A stretch of 64,000 nt of DNA, from NCBI GenBank assembly GCA_033763975.1, contig JANRJM010000013.1, forward strand, positions 186,001 to 250,000, given 5' to 3'. This stretch comes from Planctomycetota bacterium (GTDB taxonomy: Bacteria; Planctomycetota; Phycisphaerae; Phycisphaerales; UBA1924). This document shows, in pieces, positions 23,944 through 36,740 of the stretch (positions are counted from its first letter, which is position 1; the number at the start of each line of letters is the position of its first letter). Under the pieces are notes generated by a model. That model saw only the letters and a list, made by a program, of their open reading frames with translations, was not told where the DNA came from and did not search any database. Position numbers and translations under genes: made by a program.

Positions 23944-26392
23944 AGGGCGCGCCGGCCGGCCGGCTGGCCAGCGCGCCGTGCACGAACCCGAGCAGCGACC
24001 GGGCGAACACGCGGTGGGTGTAGCGCGTGCGCACGCGCGACGCGATGCCCGACGAGCGCGCACGCCGCCACGCGCCGTCGCCGATCGCGCGCTCCGCGAG
24101 GCGTTCGAGCCCGGGTGCGTCGCGGAACGCGCCCTCGCCCAGCCCGCCCAGCAGCCACTGGGGCGTGGTCTCGAACGCGGGGAGGATGTCGCGTTCCAGG
24201 TAGATCCGGCGGCGGCGTTCGCTCACCCAGATGCAGTCGTCGGTCGTCAGGCCCAGCCCGCGCCGGGCGTCCATCAGGTCGCGGCATTCGGGGTGGTCGT
24301 GCGCGAGGTGCCCGCCCAGGCGCGTGCCGACGTGGCACACCGTGGGCTCTTCCCGCCGCGATGCTTCGAGGGCCGCGCGGAACGTGAGGTCGTCGAAGTC
24401 GGGCTTGAGCAGGCGGCACACTGGCAGCCCGCCGCTGAGCGCGCACTCCATCACGCGCTGGTGCGTGGTCGTGGTGATGCTCGCGTGGATCGTGACGCCC
24501 GCGCACCGGTACGCGGCACGCAGCGTCTCGGCGTGCTCGAGGTCGCCGTGGGCCCAGCGGGCGAACGCCGGGTGCGCGTCCCACCCGCGCCCGTACAGGC
24601 GGAGCCTCCAGCCCCGGCGCTCGCAGATGTCCGAGGCCCACGCGATGGTCTGGTGGCGGAGCAGGCGATCGGCCAGGGGCAGCGCGAAGGAGCGCGTGAC
24701 GTGGGCGAGAAGCGCGCCGGGCGGGTCGGCGCCGAGCTCGCGCCGCAGTTCGTCGAGCGCGATCGCTCGGACCTCGGCGTCGCCGGGGGCGGGGCTGGCG
24801 CCCGCGACGTGCTCTCGCGTGCGCTGCCAGATGCGTTCGAGCGTCGCCCGGCGCGGGCCGCCGCGTTCCACGCCCGCGAGCAGGCGGGCGAGCATGGCCT
24901 CGGGCGCTTCGCTGTGGTGGGTCACGAAGGCGATGTCGCAGGCGAGTCGGGCGGCGAGCGCGGGGTCGACGGGCGCGTCGTGGAACTTGGCCTCGCTGGC
25001 GACGACGGGGAAGGCGAGCGTGCGCTCGCGCGGGTAGCCGAACGTGCCGAAGAGCTCGGGGAGCAGGTGCCCGGCGACGAGGTCGAGCGGGCCCTGGGCG
25101 CGCCCTTCCTCGGCGTCGAGGAGGTGCGACATCGCGTCCTGGATCCACGTGACGAACGGGACGTTCGCGGGGATGGCCTCGCCGATCGCCCGGCGCGTGA
25201 AGTTCACGAGCACGATGAGGTCCGGGTCGAGCCGGTCGAGCGCCTCGACGTACGCGACCGCCGAGAGGCGCGCGTGCGCGTCGGGCTCGGTGAGCACCTC
25301 GCAGACGCAGCCGGCGTCGCGGAGCGCACGGGCGAGGTCGTCGGCGGCGTGCCGCACGAACGTGCTGTGCCGGCTGATGGGAACCAGCACGCGCAGCGGG
25401 GGCCCGCCCGCGCGGGCGGCGTCGTACCGGGCCGCCCAGAACGCGCGGTCGCGCGGGGCGTAGCGGGCCTGCACGCGCGCGTGCAGCGTGTCCAGTTCCC
25501 GGCCCTGGGCTTCCAATGACGCGGAGAGCACCTCGCCGAGCGCGGGCGACACGCGCGCACGCACGAACGGGCTGGAGAGCACCAGCCCCGGCAGGATCTC
25601 GGCGTGGCGCGATGCGAGGTCCGCGCGGAGGCGTGCGCCGGCGTCGGGCCCGACGAGCACGCGGACCCGCGCGTCGGCGAGGGGTTCGCGAAGATCTGCG
25701 GACGCCAGCCCGTCGAGGGCCTCGCCCGGGTCGGCCTGCACGACCCACAGACGCGGGCGGTAGCCGTTGGAGTCCGGCATGGTCGCACGCCAGGCTTCGA
25801 GGAGCGTCCAGGGCGGGTCGAGCCCTTCGATGACGGCGGGCGAGGCGTAGAGCGCGTCGGGCGGGCGGAGGCTCTTGGCGGCGGCCACGCCCTGGGCCCG
25901 GGCATTCGCGAGCCAGGCGAGCACGCGCAGGTCGGCGCGCGGGGCGGCCGCGGCACGACGCACGATCGTGCCGTCCAGCGCCCGGTACCACTCGACGCCC
26001 GGCTGGCGGAGCGTCCACGCGCCCAGATGCTCGTGGAGCGACGCCGCGAGCGCCGGGCAGGCGTCGAGGTTGGTGCGCAGCGTGTGCATGCGGACGTCGG
26101 GCGAGAGCAGATCGCGCGGGAGCGCGGAAAGTGCGCTCGCGAGGCCACGGATATCCGGGTGATCGCGGACGGCGTCGGGGAGGCTGAGGAGCAGTTCCTC
26201 GGCGAGGGCCTTGAGGCCGAGGCGCGCGAGATTGGCCGCGGCGAGGAACCGCAGCCCGTGATCGGCGGGGGCCAGGGCGAGGGCGGCGGCGGCGAGCGGG
26301 AGGAACTCCCAGGGACGCCCGTCGCGCCCGATGCGGACCAGGTCATCGCGCGAGAGCGAGGCACGGCTTGGGGCGGCGGGGGCCTGGGTCAC
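23870..26392 (-). CDS. Large glycosyltransferase, CgeB/GT-B-like
   Basis: 840 residues from the GTG at 26392, chosen because GATACT lies seven bases upstream and because the longer form (ATG at 26504-26506) would overlap the start of the divergent HldE-like gene and adds only low-complexity residues. The first ~330 residues are helical and unrecognised. From about 350 a GT-B fold is seen: PLRVLVPISRHSTFVRHAA, DPDLIVLVNFTRRAIG, VPFVTWIQDAMSHLLD, then the donor half RRGWRLRLYGRGWDAHPAF, YRCAGVTIHASITTTTHQRV and MECALSGGLPVCR. This is the arrangement of CgeB/YkvP glycosyltransferases. The last ~25 residues are Pro/Ser/Gly-rich and overlap the convergent methyltransferase gene. Sugar unknown. Confidence 0.75.
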   Translation of the reverse strand: MTQAPAAPSRASLSRDDLVRIGRDGRPWEFLPLAAAALALAPADHGLRFLAAANLARLGLKALAEELLLSLPDAVRDHPDIRGLASALSALPRDLLSPDVRMHTLRTNLDACPALAASLHEHLGAWTLRQPGVEWYRALDGTIVRRAAAAPRADLRVLAWLANARAQGVAAAKSLRPPDALYASPAVIEGLDPPWTLLEAWRATMPDSNGYRPRLWVVQADPGEALDGLASADLREPLADARVRVLVGPDAGARLRADLASRHAEILPGLVLSSPFVRARVSPALGEVLSASLEAQGRELDTLHARVQARYAPRDRAFWAARYDAARAGGPPLRVLVPISRHSTFVRHAADDLARALRDAGCVCEVLTEPDAHARLSAVAYVEALDRLDPDLIVLVNFTRRAIGEAIPANVPFVTWIQDAMSHLLDAEEGRAQGPLDLVAGHLLPELFGTFGYPRERTLAFPVVASEAKFHDAPVDPALAARLACDIAFVTHHSEAPEAMLARLLAGVERGGPRRATLERIWQRTREHVAGASPAPGDAEVRAIALDELRRELGADPPGALLAHVTRSFALPLADRLLRHQTIAWASDICERRGWRLRLYGRGWDAHPAFARWAHGDLEHAETLRAAYRCAGVTIHASITTTTHQRVMECALSGGLPVCRLLKPDFDDLTFRAALEASRREEPTVCHVGTRLGGHLAHDHPECRDLMDARRGLGLTTDDCIWVSERRRRIYLERDILPAFETTPQWLLGGLGEGAFRDAPGLERLAERAIGDGAWRRARSSGIASRVRTRYTHRVFARSLLGFVHGALASRPAGAPSTPGGAPPTSCPGAGSASPSRPSR

Positions 26393-26399
26393 GGGCTGG

Positions 26400-26405
26400 A
26401 GTATC
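26400..26405 (-). promoter_or_regulatory. -10-like hexamer before the CgeB-like gene
   Basis: GATACT on the minus strand, seven bases before the GTG at 26392; same hexamer as in the HU-like promoter. No Shine-Dalgarno. It supports the shorter start and leaves about 110 bp of shared regulatory DNA with the divergent HldE-like gene. Confidence 0.4.
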
Positions 26406-26489
26406 GACCGGCGGGCGTGCGGCTCGCCAGCGGGGGCCGCGGGCGGGACGGACGCGGGCGCTTTCGCGTGCCACGGGCGGGAGCGAGCC

Positions 26490-26495
26490 GATAGA
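26490..26495 (+). promoter_or_regulatory. -10-like hexamer before the HldE-like gene
   Basis: GATAGA preceded by GCC, nine bases before the ATG at 26505. The core GCCGATA matches the element before other island genes. Confidence 0.3.
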
Positions 26496-26504
26496 AGGGC
26501 ACGC

Positions 26505-28211
26505 ATGTGGGACCGAGGGACGAACGGAGAAGTGCCGGGCGGCATGCCGCGGGGCGTGGCGGGGAAGATCGTCGACGCGGCGGGGCTGGCCCGCGCGCGG
26601 GCGGCGGCGCGCGCGGAGGGGCGGCGACTCGTGCAGTGTCACGGGTGCTTCGACATCGTGCACCCCGGGCACATCCGGCACCTGCGTCAGGCGCGGGCCC
26701 TGGGCGACCTGCTGCTGGTAACGATCTCGCCCGATCCGGGCGTGCGCAAGGGCGACGGACGCCCGCTGATCCCCGAGGAACTGCGCGCCGAGAACCTCGC
26801 GGCGCTCGACTGCGTCGACCTCGTGCACGTCGACCGGCACGCGACGGCGGCGGACCTGCTCGAGGCCGTGCGCCCGGATGTGTACGTCAAGGGCAAGGAA
26901 TACGAGACCAACCACGACCCGCGGTTTGCGGCGGAGCGGAAGGTCGTGGAGCGCCACGGCGGGAAGGTGGTGTTTACCTCCGGCGACGTGGTGTTCAGTT
27001 CGACCGCGCTGATCGCGGCGCTGGAACGCAGCGCGGACCCATACCTGCAGCGCCTCAAGGCCCTGGAAGGGCACCCGAGCCTGTCCGGGCAGGCGCTGTA
27101 CGAACTCATCGCGGGGTTCCGGGGGCGGCGGGTGGTGGTCGTGGGCGAGGTGATCCGCGACACGTACATCTTCTGCGATCGCCCCGAGGTGGCGGGCGAG
27201 AGCGCGATGATGACCCTGCGCCCGCTGGAGGCACGCCACTACGACGGCGGGGCGGCGATCATCGCACGCCACGCGACGGCGCTGGGCGCGCGGGCGGTGC
27301 TGGTGACGGCGCTGCCGGACGGGCCCGACGGCGCGGGCGTCCGCACGCGCCTGGAGGGCGAGGGCATCGAGGTGCGATCGCTGAAGGTCGACGCGCCGCT
27401 GGGAGAGAAGCAGCGCTTTCTCGTGGGCTCGCAGAAGGTGATGAAGCTGGACCTGGTCGAGCCCCTGGTGCTGGACCAGACGCAGCACGAGCACCTGCGC
27501 CGGATGGCGCGGGAGGCGGCGGCGGAAAGCCGCGCGGGCGATCCGCTGGACTTGGGCCTGGGGCGCGAGGCCGGGCGGTGCGACGCGGCGATCGTGGCGG
27601 ACTTCGGGCTCGGGCTCTTCACGCCGAGCACGCTGGGCGCGCTGACGCGGGCGCTGCGCCCGGTGTCGGGCGTGCTGTCGGGAGACGTGAGCGGGAAGCG
27701 CTCGTCGCTGGCGGGGTTCTCGCAGATGGACCTGCTGTGCCCCAGCGAGTCCGAGGCGCGCGAGGCGCTGCGCCTGCACGCCGAGGGCCTGCCGCTGGTC
27801 GTGTGGAGGCTGCTGGAAGAAACCCGCTCGCGCGGGGCGATCATCACGATGGGGTCCGAGGGGCTGATCGCGTTCGACCGCCTGCCCGACGCGGCGAGCG
27901 CGGGCGACGAGTGGCGAACCCGCCTGGACTCGCAGCACGTCCCGGCGCTGGTGCCCATCCCGCTCGACCCGCTCGGCTGCGGCGACGCGCTGCTGACGAC
28001 CGCGACGCTCGCGCTGTCCTCCGGGGGCACCATGCTGCAGGCGGCGTTCCTGGGGGCGGTCGCGGCGGGGGTCGAGGTGCAGCGACTGGGGAATCTCCCG
28101 GTGACGGCGCACGATCTGCGGCATCTGATCGCTCGGGTGCACGCCTCGCATCTCACCTATTCGGGTGATCCGGGGGCGGGGCGGGCTCCGGCGATGAGCC
28201 GTGCGGGGTAA
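26505..28211 (+). CDS. HldE-like bifunctional heptose enzyme with reversed domain order
   Basis: 568 residues. Residues about 20-165 are an RfaE2-type nucleotidyltransferase: RRLVQCHGCFDIVHPGHIRH, LLVTISPDPGVRKG, VDLVHVDRHATAADLLEAVR, VYVKGKEYE and VVFSSTALI. Residues about 200-560 are a PfkB/ribokinase fold: FRGRRVVVVGEVIRDTYIFC, ALPDGPDGAGVRTRLEGEGI, DLLCPSESEAREALR, and PLDPLGCGDALLTTATLALS, which keeps the catalytic Asp of the G-x-GD anion hole. E. coli HldE has kinase first and adenylyltransferase second; here the order is swapped. The pair would phosphorylate heptose 7-phosphate at C1 and activate it as ADP-heptose for LPS-type glycans. An ATG at 26544 is an alternative start. Confidence 0.85.
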   Translation: MWDRGTNGEVPGGMPRGVAGKIVDAAGLARARAAARAEGRRLVQCHGCFDIVHPGHIRHLRQARALGDLLLVTISPDPGVRKGDGRPLIPEELRAENLAALDCVDLVHVDRHATAADLLEAVRPDVYVKGKEYETNHDPRFAAERKVVERHGGKVVFTSGDVVFSSTALIAALERSADPYLQRLKALEGHPSLSGQALYELIAGFRGRRVVVVGEVIRDTYIFCDRPEVAGESAMMTLRPLEARHYDGGAAIIARHATALGARAVLVTALPDGPDGAGVRTRLEGEGIEVRSLKVDAPLGEKQRFLVGSQKVMKLDLVEPLVLDQTQHEHLRRMAREAAAESRAGDPLDLGLGREAGRCDAAIVADFGLGLFTPSTLGALTRALRPVSGVLSGDVSGKRSSLAGFSQMDLLCPSESEAREALRLHAEGLPLVVWRLLEETRSRGAIITMGSEGLIAFDRLPDAASAGDEWRTRLDSQHVPALVPIPLDPLGCGDALLTTATLALSSGGTMLQAAFLGAVAAGVEVQRLGNLPVTAHDLRHLIARVHASHLTYSGDPGAGRAPAMSRAG

Positions 28212-28319
28212 CCGCCGCCGGCAAAGTCCGAACGACACGGCACCGCGGTTGCGGATGCACCGCCGGGGCCGGGGCGGGTGCCCGGGCCGTCCGACGACCG
28301 ACACGCAGGGCGCACACGC

Positions 28320-29516
28320 ATGATCTCGTACGTCATCCCGACCCGCGACCGACCCGAGCGCTTGCGCGCCACGCTGCACCGGCTGACGATGCTCGGCGAT
28401 CACGCCGCGGCGGGCGGGGCCGAAGTCGTGATCGTCGACAACGACTCGCGCGAGCGGCTGGTGCTGCCCCGCGTGCTGGCGGGGGGCATCGGCGTGCGCC
28501 AGGTGCTGCTGCCCACGAACGAAGGTGCGGCGGCCCGGAACCACGGCGTGCGCGCCTCGGACCCGCGGAGCGCGTGGATCGTCATGCTCGACGACGACTC
28601 GTACCCGCTTGACCTGGGGTTCGCGGGCGTGCTGGCCCGCCAGGGGGCGGACGTGGGCGCGGTGTCGGCGGACATCTGGCTGCAGGAACCGGCGGGCGAG
28701 ACGTTCGGCGTGCGCGAATCGGGCGGGCTGCCCGAGGTGTTCATCGGCTGCGGGGTGGCGATCCGGCGCGAGGTCTTCCTGCGACTGGGCGGGTACGACC
28801 CGGCGTTCGGCTACTACGCCGAGGAGTACGACCTGGCCGCGAAGATGCTGCTGGCGGGGCTGCGGGTGGCGTTCGAGCCGGCGTTCCGCGTGCGTCACGA
28901 GAAGGTGAGCGCCAACCGCGACATGAACCTGATCCTGGAGCGCCTGGTGCGCAACAACGGGTGGGTGATGCAGCGGTACGCGCCGGAGCACGAGCGGCTG
29001 GAGCGCCTCCGCGAGGTGCGCCGGCGCTACCGGGCGATCGCCGTGAAGGAGCGCGCGCTGGACGGGTTCGGGCGAGGCCTGACGGCGCTGCGCGAGACCG
29101 TGCGCGAGCAACCCCGCACGCCCATGTCGCACGACCTGTGGGACCGGTTCACCGGGCTGGCGGCGGCACGGGCCGCGCTGGGGCGGGCCCACGCGGCGCG
29201 TCCGTTCGCGAGCGCGGCGTTGGTGGACGAGGGCAAGAACGCCTGGGCCGTCGTGCGGGCGCTGGAAGAACTGGGCGTGCGCCTGGCGGGGGAGAGCGAG
29301 GAAGCCGCGGTGCGCGTGGTGGGCACGCTCTCGCCGGGGCCGATGCTCGACGCGATCGACCGGCGTCGCCGGTGGCACGCGCCGCACCTGCCGATGGTGC
29401 TGGCGCCGTGGGACATCGGGCGGGAGGCGACGAACGTGCGCCGCCCGTCGCGCCGAGCGTCGCCAGCGGCTTCCGATCGCGCGGTCGAGGCGGGCGCGCG
29501 GGGCGAGGCGGCCTAG
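28320..29516 (+). CDS. Family 2 glycosyltransferase
   Basis: 398 residues, starting at the GT-A core: SYVIPTRDRPERLRATLHRL, VVIVDNDSRERLVLPRVLAG, NEGAAARNHGVRASD, IVMLDDDSYPLDLGF, FIGCGVAIRREVFLRLGGYD and YYAEEYDLAAKMLLAGLRVA (catalytic acid region). This resembles rhamnosyl- and related GT2 enzymes. The last ~130 residues include FASAALVDEGKNAWAVVRAL and AVRVVGTLSPGPMLDAIDRR, possibly a decayed form of the Rossmann-like tail seen elsewhere in the island. It follows the HldE-like gene on the same strand after 108 bp, in which I see nothing else, and closes the island. Confidence 0.87.
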   Translation: MISYVIPTRDRPERLRATLHRLTMLGDHAAAGGAEVVIVDNDSRERLVLPRVLAGGIGVRQVLLPTNEGAAARNHGVRASDPRSAWIVMLDDDSYPLDLGFAGVLARQGADVGAVSADIWLQEPAGETFGVRESGGLPEVFIGCGVAIRREVFLRLGGYDPAFGYYAEEYDLAAKMLLAGLRVAFEPAFRVRHEKVSANRDMNLILERLVRNNGWVMQRYAPEHERLERLREVRRRYRAIAVKERALDGFGRGLTALRETVREQPRTPMSHDLWDRFTGLAAARAALGRAHAARPFASAALVDEGKNAWAVVRALEELGVRLAGESEEAAVRVVGTLSPGPMLDAIDRRRRWHAPHLPMVLAPWDIGREATNVRRPSRRASPAASDRAVEAGARGEAA

Positions 29517-29519
29517 GAC

Positions 29520-30061
29520 CTACCGCGCCACCGTCGCGGGATCGATCGCGAGCACGGCCCGCACGGGCGAGACCTCGGGCAGGATCAGGGCGTAGATCTC
29601 GGCGATGCACGCGCGCTGGCCCGGCCAGATGAACGCGTCGGCGCTGGCGGTCCACCGGGCATCGTCATGGGCGGGCTCGTGCGGGTGGGCGGGGTCGCGG
29701 GTGAGGTCGGGCTTCCACGCGGGGTCGACCTCGACGGCGAAGCGGGGCGAGAGCACGATCTCGTCGCGCCCCGCGAGGTAGAACGGGTGGACGCTCTCCA
29801 GGGCCCAGAAGCCCCGCAGCGCGGGGCTGGTGCGCGACAGGCCAGTTTCTTCTTGCAGTTCGCGCAGGGCGGCGTGCGGCGCGGACTCGCCCGGCTCGAC
29901 GTGCCCCATCACCGGCTGCCACGTGCCGTGCATCGGCGGGCGGGCGCGCCGCAGTTGCAGGAACTCGGGGGCACGCCCGTCGGGGCGGCGGAAGACGTAG
30001 ACGTCGACGAGATCGGTGCGGAGGCGCGGGCCGGGCGGGGCGCTGACGGGCGGACGGTCGG

Positions 30062-30065
<4 letters not shown>
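29520..30065 (-). CDS. Nudix hydrolase
   Basis: 181 residues. The Nudix box is intact: GHVEPGE, seven residues, then RELQEETGL, near residues 60-82. Upstream strands read LVDVYVFRRPDG and EFLQLRRARPPMHGTWQPV. Nudix enzymes hydrolyse nucleoside diphosphates linked to another group; the form resembles dihydroneopterin-triphosphate or NADH/ADP-sugar type members. The GTG start overlaps the pabB stop (GTGA), so the two are co-translated. Because PabB acts in folate synthesis, a role as dihydroneopterin triphosphate pyrophosphatase is an attractive inference but not shown by the sequence. Confidence 0.88.
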
Positions 30066-31372
<1,307 letters not shown>

Positions 31373-31377
31373 GTCGG

Positions 31378-31383
31378 ATGCTA
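31378..31383 (-). promoter_or_regulatory. -10-like hexamer for leaderless pabB mRNA
   Basis: TAGCAT on the minus strand, five bases before the GTG. It fits TANNNT, there is no Shine-Dalgarno, and it fixes the start of pabB. The rest of the 217-bp divergent gap to ppdK holds a TAGACT at 31436-31441 pointing toward ppdK without a matching -35 box. Confidence 0.4.
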
Positions 31384-31589
31384 CGGGAGGCGGGTGGGAA
31401 AGGTGTGAAAACTCGCTTCCGTGACGGCCCGTTCCTAGACTTGTGGCCCGGCCCGGAGTGGCGCACGGGAGCGAGCCCGGCGTCCGATCAGGACCCGAAC
31501 GCGGACTTGGCGAAGAACGTGGCGGCGGTGGAGCCGCGGAGTTCTCCGCGGGCGCGAGTTCGGCGCACCGGGTGCGAGAAAGGGATTCG

Positions 31590-34358
<2,769 letters not shown>

Positions 34359-34404
34359 GCCGCCGGCGGCCCGGGCTCGGGTGTGGTTTCGGAGAGGCGT
34401 CGCG

Positions 34405-35865
34405 TTACGGCGCGGGCGGGGGCGTGTCCGCGCCCGGCGCGGGCTCGCCCAGGGCGGCGTCGAGCGCCGCGGAGAGTTCCGCCATCGTCGTCTCGGGGAC
34501 GTACCGCGTCGGGGGCATGACGAGCACGCCCGCGCCGTCCACGATCGCGTACGACGGGAAGACGTGCGCGCCGAACGCGCGGGCGGTGGCGTCCGCGTCG
34601 AGCAGCAGGCCCAGCGCGTCGGAGGGCGGGGCGTGCCCGGCGATCGCGAGGTCGCGCGACTTCTCGCGCACCGCCAGCGTGTAGGCCCGGACGTTGCGGC
34701 CCTGCACGCGCTCGAGGACGGGGCCGAGCTCGGCGTGCGCCTCGCGCAGACGCACGGCCCAACTGCCGGCGAACTCGAGCAGCACGACAGAGCCCCGCAG
34801 GCTCGCGAGGCTCACGGTGTCTCCCGTTGGCGTGCGGAGCTCGAACTCCGGCGCCAGGCGCGGGGCGGGAGGGGGCGTCGGGTCGGGGGTGGCCGGGGGC
34901 GCCGCATCGGCGGGAGCGGGGTCGATCGGGGCGGGGTTGACGGGGTCCTTCGGCTCGGACTTGGCGGGGCGTTCGAAGGTGGGGCCTCCGGGCGTGTTCG
35001 CGCCCGGGACGGGCACGGGCGCGGGCGGGCGGTCTTCGGTGTAGCCCTCGGGAACGTCGACGCGCAGGCTCGCGAGCAGGGTGGGCGCCGGGTCGGCGGT
35101 GTCTACGCGGACGTTGGTCCACTCGAGGACGACGCGACCGGTCTCGGTGTCCTTGCTGGTGATGATGCGCTCGACGCGGCGGGGCAGGTGGTCGTCTTCA
35201 CTGAAGTACCAGACCGCGCGGTTGCGCCCGTCGTTGAAGGTGACGAGCACACCCTCGCAGCGCGTGCCGTCGAGGTCCTGGGTGGGCTGGGGCTCGAACT
35301 CCGAGCCCGCGAGCTCGCGCGCGAAGGGCTGGGGCGACGTGAGGTCGTCGAGGCGGACGGCGGCGATCGCGTTGACGCCCCGGGCGCGCCGGGCGTCGAT
35401 GCCGGATTTCTCGATGACCGTGCGGGCGGTGTGGTCGACCCACTCGACGCCGTTGACCAGCCAAGCGACGTCGAAGTCGGTCCAGGGGTCTTTGCCGCCG
35501 GGCGCGGAGATCTGCCCGGTGAGGCGGAGGCGCCAGCCGGGGAGAATGCCCCCGGGCGCCCGGACCTGGCGGGCGTCGGCGCGGATGGCGCGGGAGGTGC
35601 TGCCCAGGAAGGACCCGGTGGAGTAGGACCGGGCGGAATAGGTGATGCTCTTGGCCTCGCGGATGGACCGGGCGGCGCGGACGAAGAGCTCGCGGGCGGG
35701 GTTTGCCTGCGGCGCGGCGGGCGGCGTGGACGCCGCCCCGGGCTGCGCAGCAGGGGTTCGCGGGAGGTTGTTGAGCTTGGGCGCGTCCTCTTCGCCCGCT
35801 TCCTGCGCGCGAACGGGGATGGTGAGGAAGAGAAGAACGGCGAGGATCAGAAGGGCGCGGGGCAT
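34405..35865 (-). CDS. Exported protein with LolA-like and thioredoxin-like domains, no catalytic cysteines
   Basis: 486 residues. A signal peptide (ALLILAVLLFLTIPVRAQ) leads into a region (about 60-270) with the shape of outer-membrane lipoprotein-sorting/LolA-like proteins: SITYSARSYSTGS, GWRLRLTGQISAPGG, WLVNGVEWVDHTARTVI, VWYFSEDDHLPRRVERII. A Pro-rich linker (about 285-345) joins a redoxin/TlpA-like fold: APEFELRTPTGDTVSLASLR, GSVVLLEFAGSWAVRLREAH, FGAHVFPSYAIVDGAGVLV. Where TlpA has WCxxC this protein has SWAVR, so thiol redox activity is not expected. The cis-Pro region (VFPSYAIVD) is kept. A binding or scaffold role in the periplasm is the simplest reading. It lies 38 bp downstream of trpC and convergent with ppdK. 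Confidence 0.75.
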   Translation of the reverse strand: MPRALLILAVLLFLTIPVRAQEAGEEDAPKLNNLPRTPAAQPGAASTPPAAPQANPARELFVRAARSIREAKSITYSARSYSTGSFLGSTSRAIRADARQVRAPGGILPGWRLRLTGQISAPGGKDPWTDFDVAWLVNGVEWVDHTARTVIEKSGIDARRARGVNAIAAVRLDDLTSPQPFARELAGSEFEPQPTQDLDGTRCEGVLVTFNDGRNRAVWYFSEDDHLPRRVERIITSKDTETGRVVLEWTNVRVDTADPAPTLLASLRVDVPEGYTEDRPPAPVPVPGANTPGGPTFERPAKSEPKDPVNPAPIDPAPADAAPPATPDPTPPPAPRLAPEFELRTPTGDTVSLASLRGSVVLLEFAGSWAVRLREAHAELGPVLERVQGRNVRAYTLAVREKSRDLAIAGHAPPSDALGLLLDADATARAFGAHVFPSYAIVDGAGVLVMPPTRYVPETTMAELSAALDAALGEPAPGADTPPPAP

Positions 35866-35903
35866 CGGCTGATTGTTCGCGTGTCGCGGGGGCGGCGCTC
35901 GCC

Positions 35904-36740
35904 CTAGGCGAGCAGGGCCCGCAGGGCCTCGCCCGGGTCGGGCTGGCGCATGAGGTGCTCGCCCACGAGCGCGATGCGGACCCCCGCCCCGCGCAGACGC
36001 CGCAGGTCGTCGGGCGTGCGGATGCCCGACTCGCTGACGAGCACCGTGCGGTCCTCGACGAGTTCGGCCATGCGGAGCGTGGTGCCCAGGTCGACGGTCA
36101 TCGTCGCGAGATCGCGGTTGTTGATGCCCAGCAGCGCGTAGCTGCGGTGCGGGAAGCCCACGTGCGGACGCACGCGCAGGAGATTGTCGAGGCTGTGCAC
36201 CTCGAGCAGCGTGGTGAGCCGGAGCTGCTGGGCGAGGATGAGCAGGTCGACGAGCAGGCTCTCGGAAAGGCACTCGGCGATGAGCAGGATGGCGTCGGCG
36301 CCCGCGGCCCGCGATTCGTACACCTGCCACGCGTCGATGATGAAGTCCTTGCGGAGCACCGGGAGCGGGACGGCGGCCTTGACGCGGGCGATAAAGGAAA
36401 GATCCCCCCCGAAGAACTCGCGGTCGGTCAGGCAGGAGATCGCCGCGGCGCCGGCGCGGTGATACGTTGTGGCGATGTCCTCCGGCCGCCAGTCGCGCGT
36501 GTCGTACTCACGGCGCAGCAGCCCGGACGAGGGGCTCCGCCGCTTGATCTCCGCGATCACGCTCGTCGAGTGCGTCACGGGGCGCGTCACCGCGGCGAAG
36601 AAGTTGCGCGGGGGCTCGGCCTGCGCGCATCGCTCGCGGAGCGCGTCGAGCGGAGTCTCCCGGCTCGCTCGGGCGACCTCCTCGCGCTTGTGCGCGATGA
36701 TCCGGTCGAGCGTCGCGATCGGGCTGGTCATCGGGGCCAT
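35904..36740 (-). CDS. trpC: Indole-3-glycerol phosphate synthase
   Basis: 278 residues (275 from the second ATG at 36731). TrpC closes the indole ring from CdRP in tryptophan synthesis. The barrel motifs are all present: LDRIIAHKREEVARA, SVIAEIKRRSPSSGLLRREY, AAAISCLTDREFFGGDLSFI, PVLRKDFIIDAWQVYESRAA, AILLIAECL, LLEVHSLDNLL, LGINNRDLATMTVDL, VSESGIRTPDDLRRL and ALVGEHLM. Catalytic Lys residues in EIKRRSPS and LRKDF and the Glu residues are intact. No other trp biosynthesis gene is adjacent; trpS is close but on the other strand. The start is crossed by the divergent CPBP gene, whose first ATG lies inside trpC. Confidence 0.95.
   Translation of the reverse strand: MAPMTSPIATLDRIIAHKREEVARASRETPLDALRERCAQAEPPRNFFAAVTRPVTHSTSVIAEIKRRSPSSGLLRREYDTRDWRPEDIATTYHRAGAAAISCLTDREFFGGDLSFIARVKAAVPLPVLRKDFIIDAWQVYESRAAGADAILLIAECLSESLLVDLLILAQQLRLTTLLEVHSLDNLLRVRPHVGFPHRSYALLGINNRDLATMTVDLGTTLRMAELVEDRTVLVSESGIRTPDDLRRLRGAGVRIALVGEHLMRQPDPGEALRALLA

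Noticed and set aside
26393-26506. Longer start for the CgeB-like gene at 26506
   Set aside because: It would overlap the start codon of the divergent HldE-like gene and adds only low-complexity residues; GATACT before the GTG at 26392 supports the shorter form.
26343-29387. 1014-codon open frame antisense to the HldE-like and GT2 genes
   Set aside because: Composition of a shadow frame (Arg/His/Pro/Gln runs), no domain; both plus-strand genes have clear motifs.
31436-31441. TAGACT as the ppdK promoter
   Set aside because: No -35 box at 16-18 bases and about 148 bases from the start codon; too weak to list.
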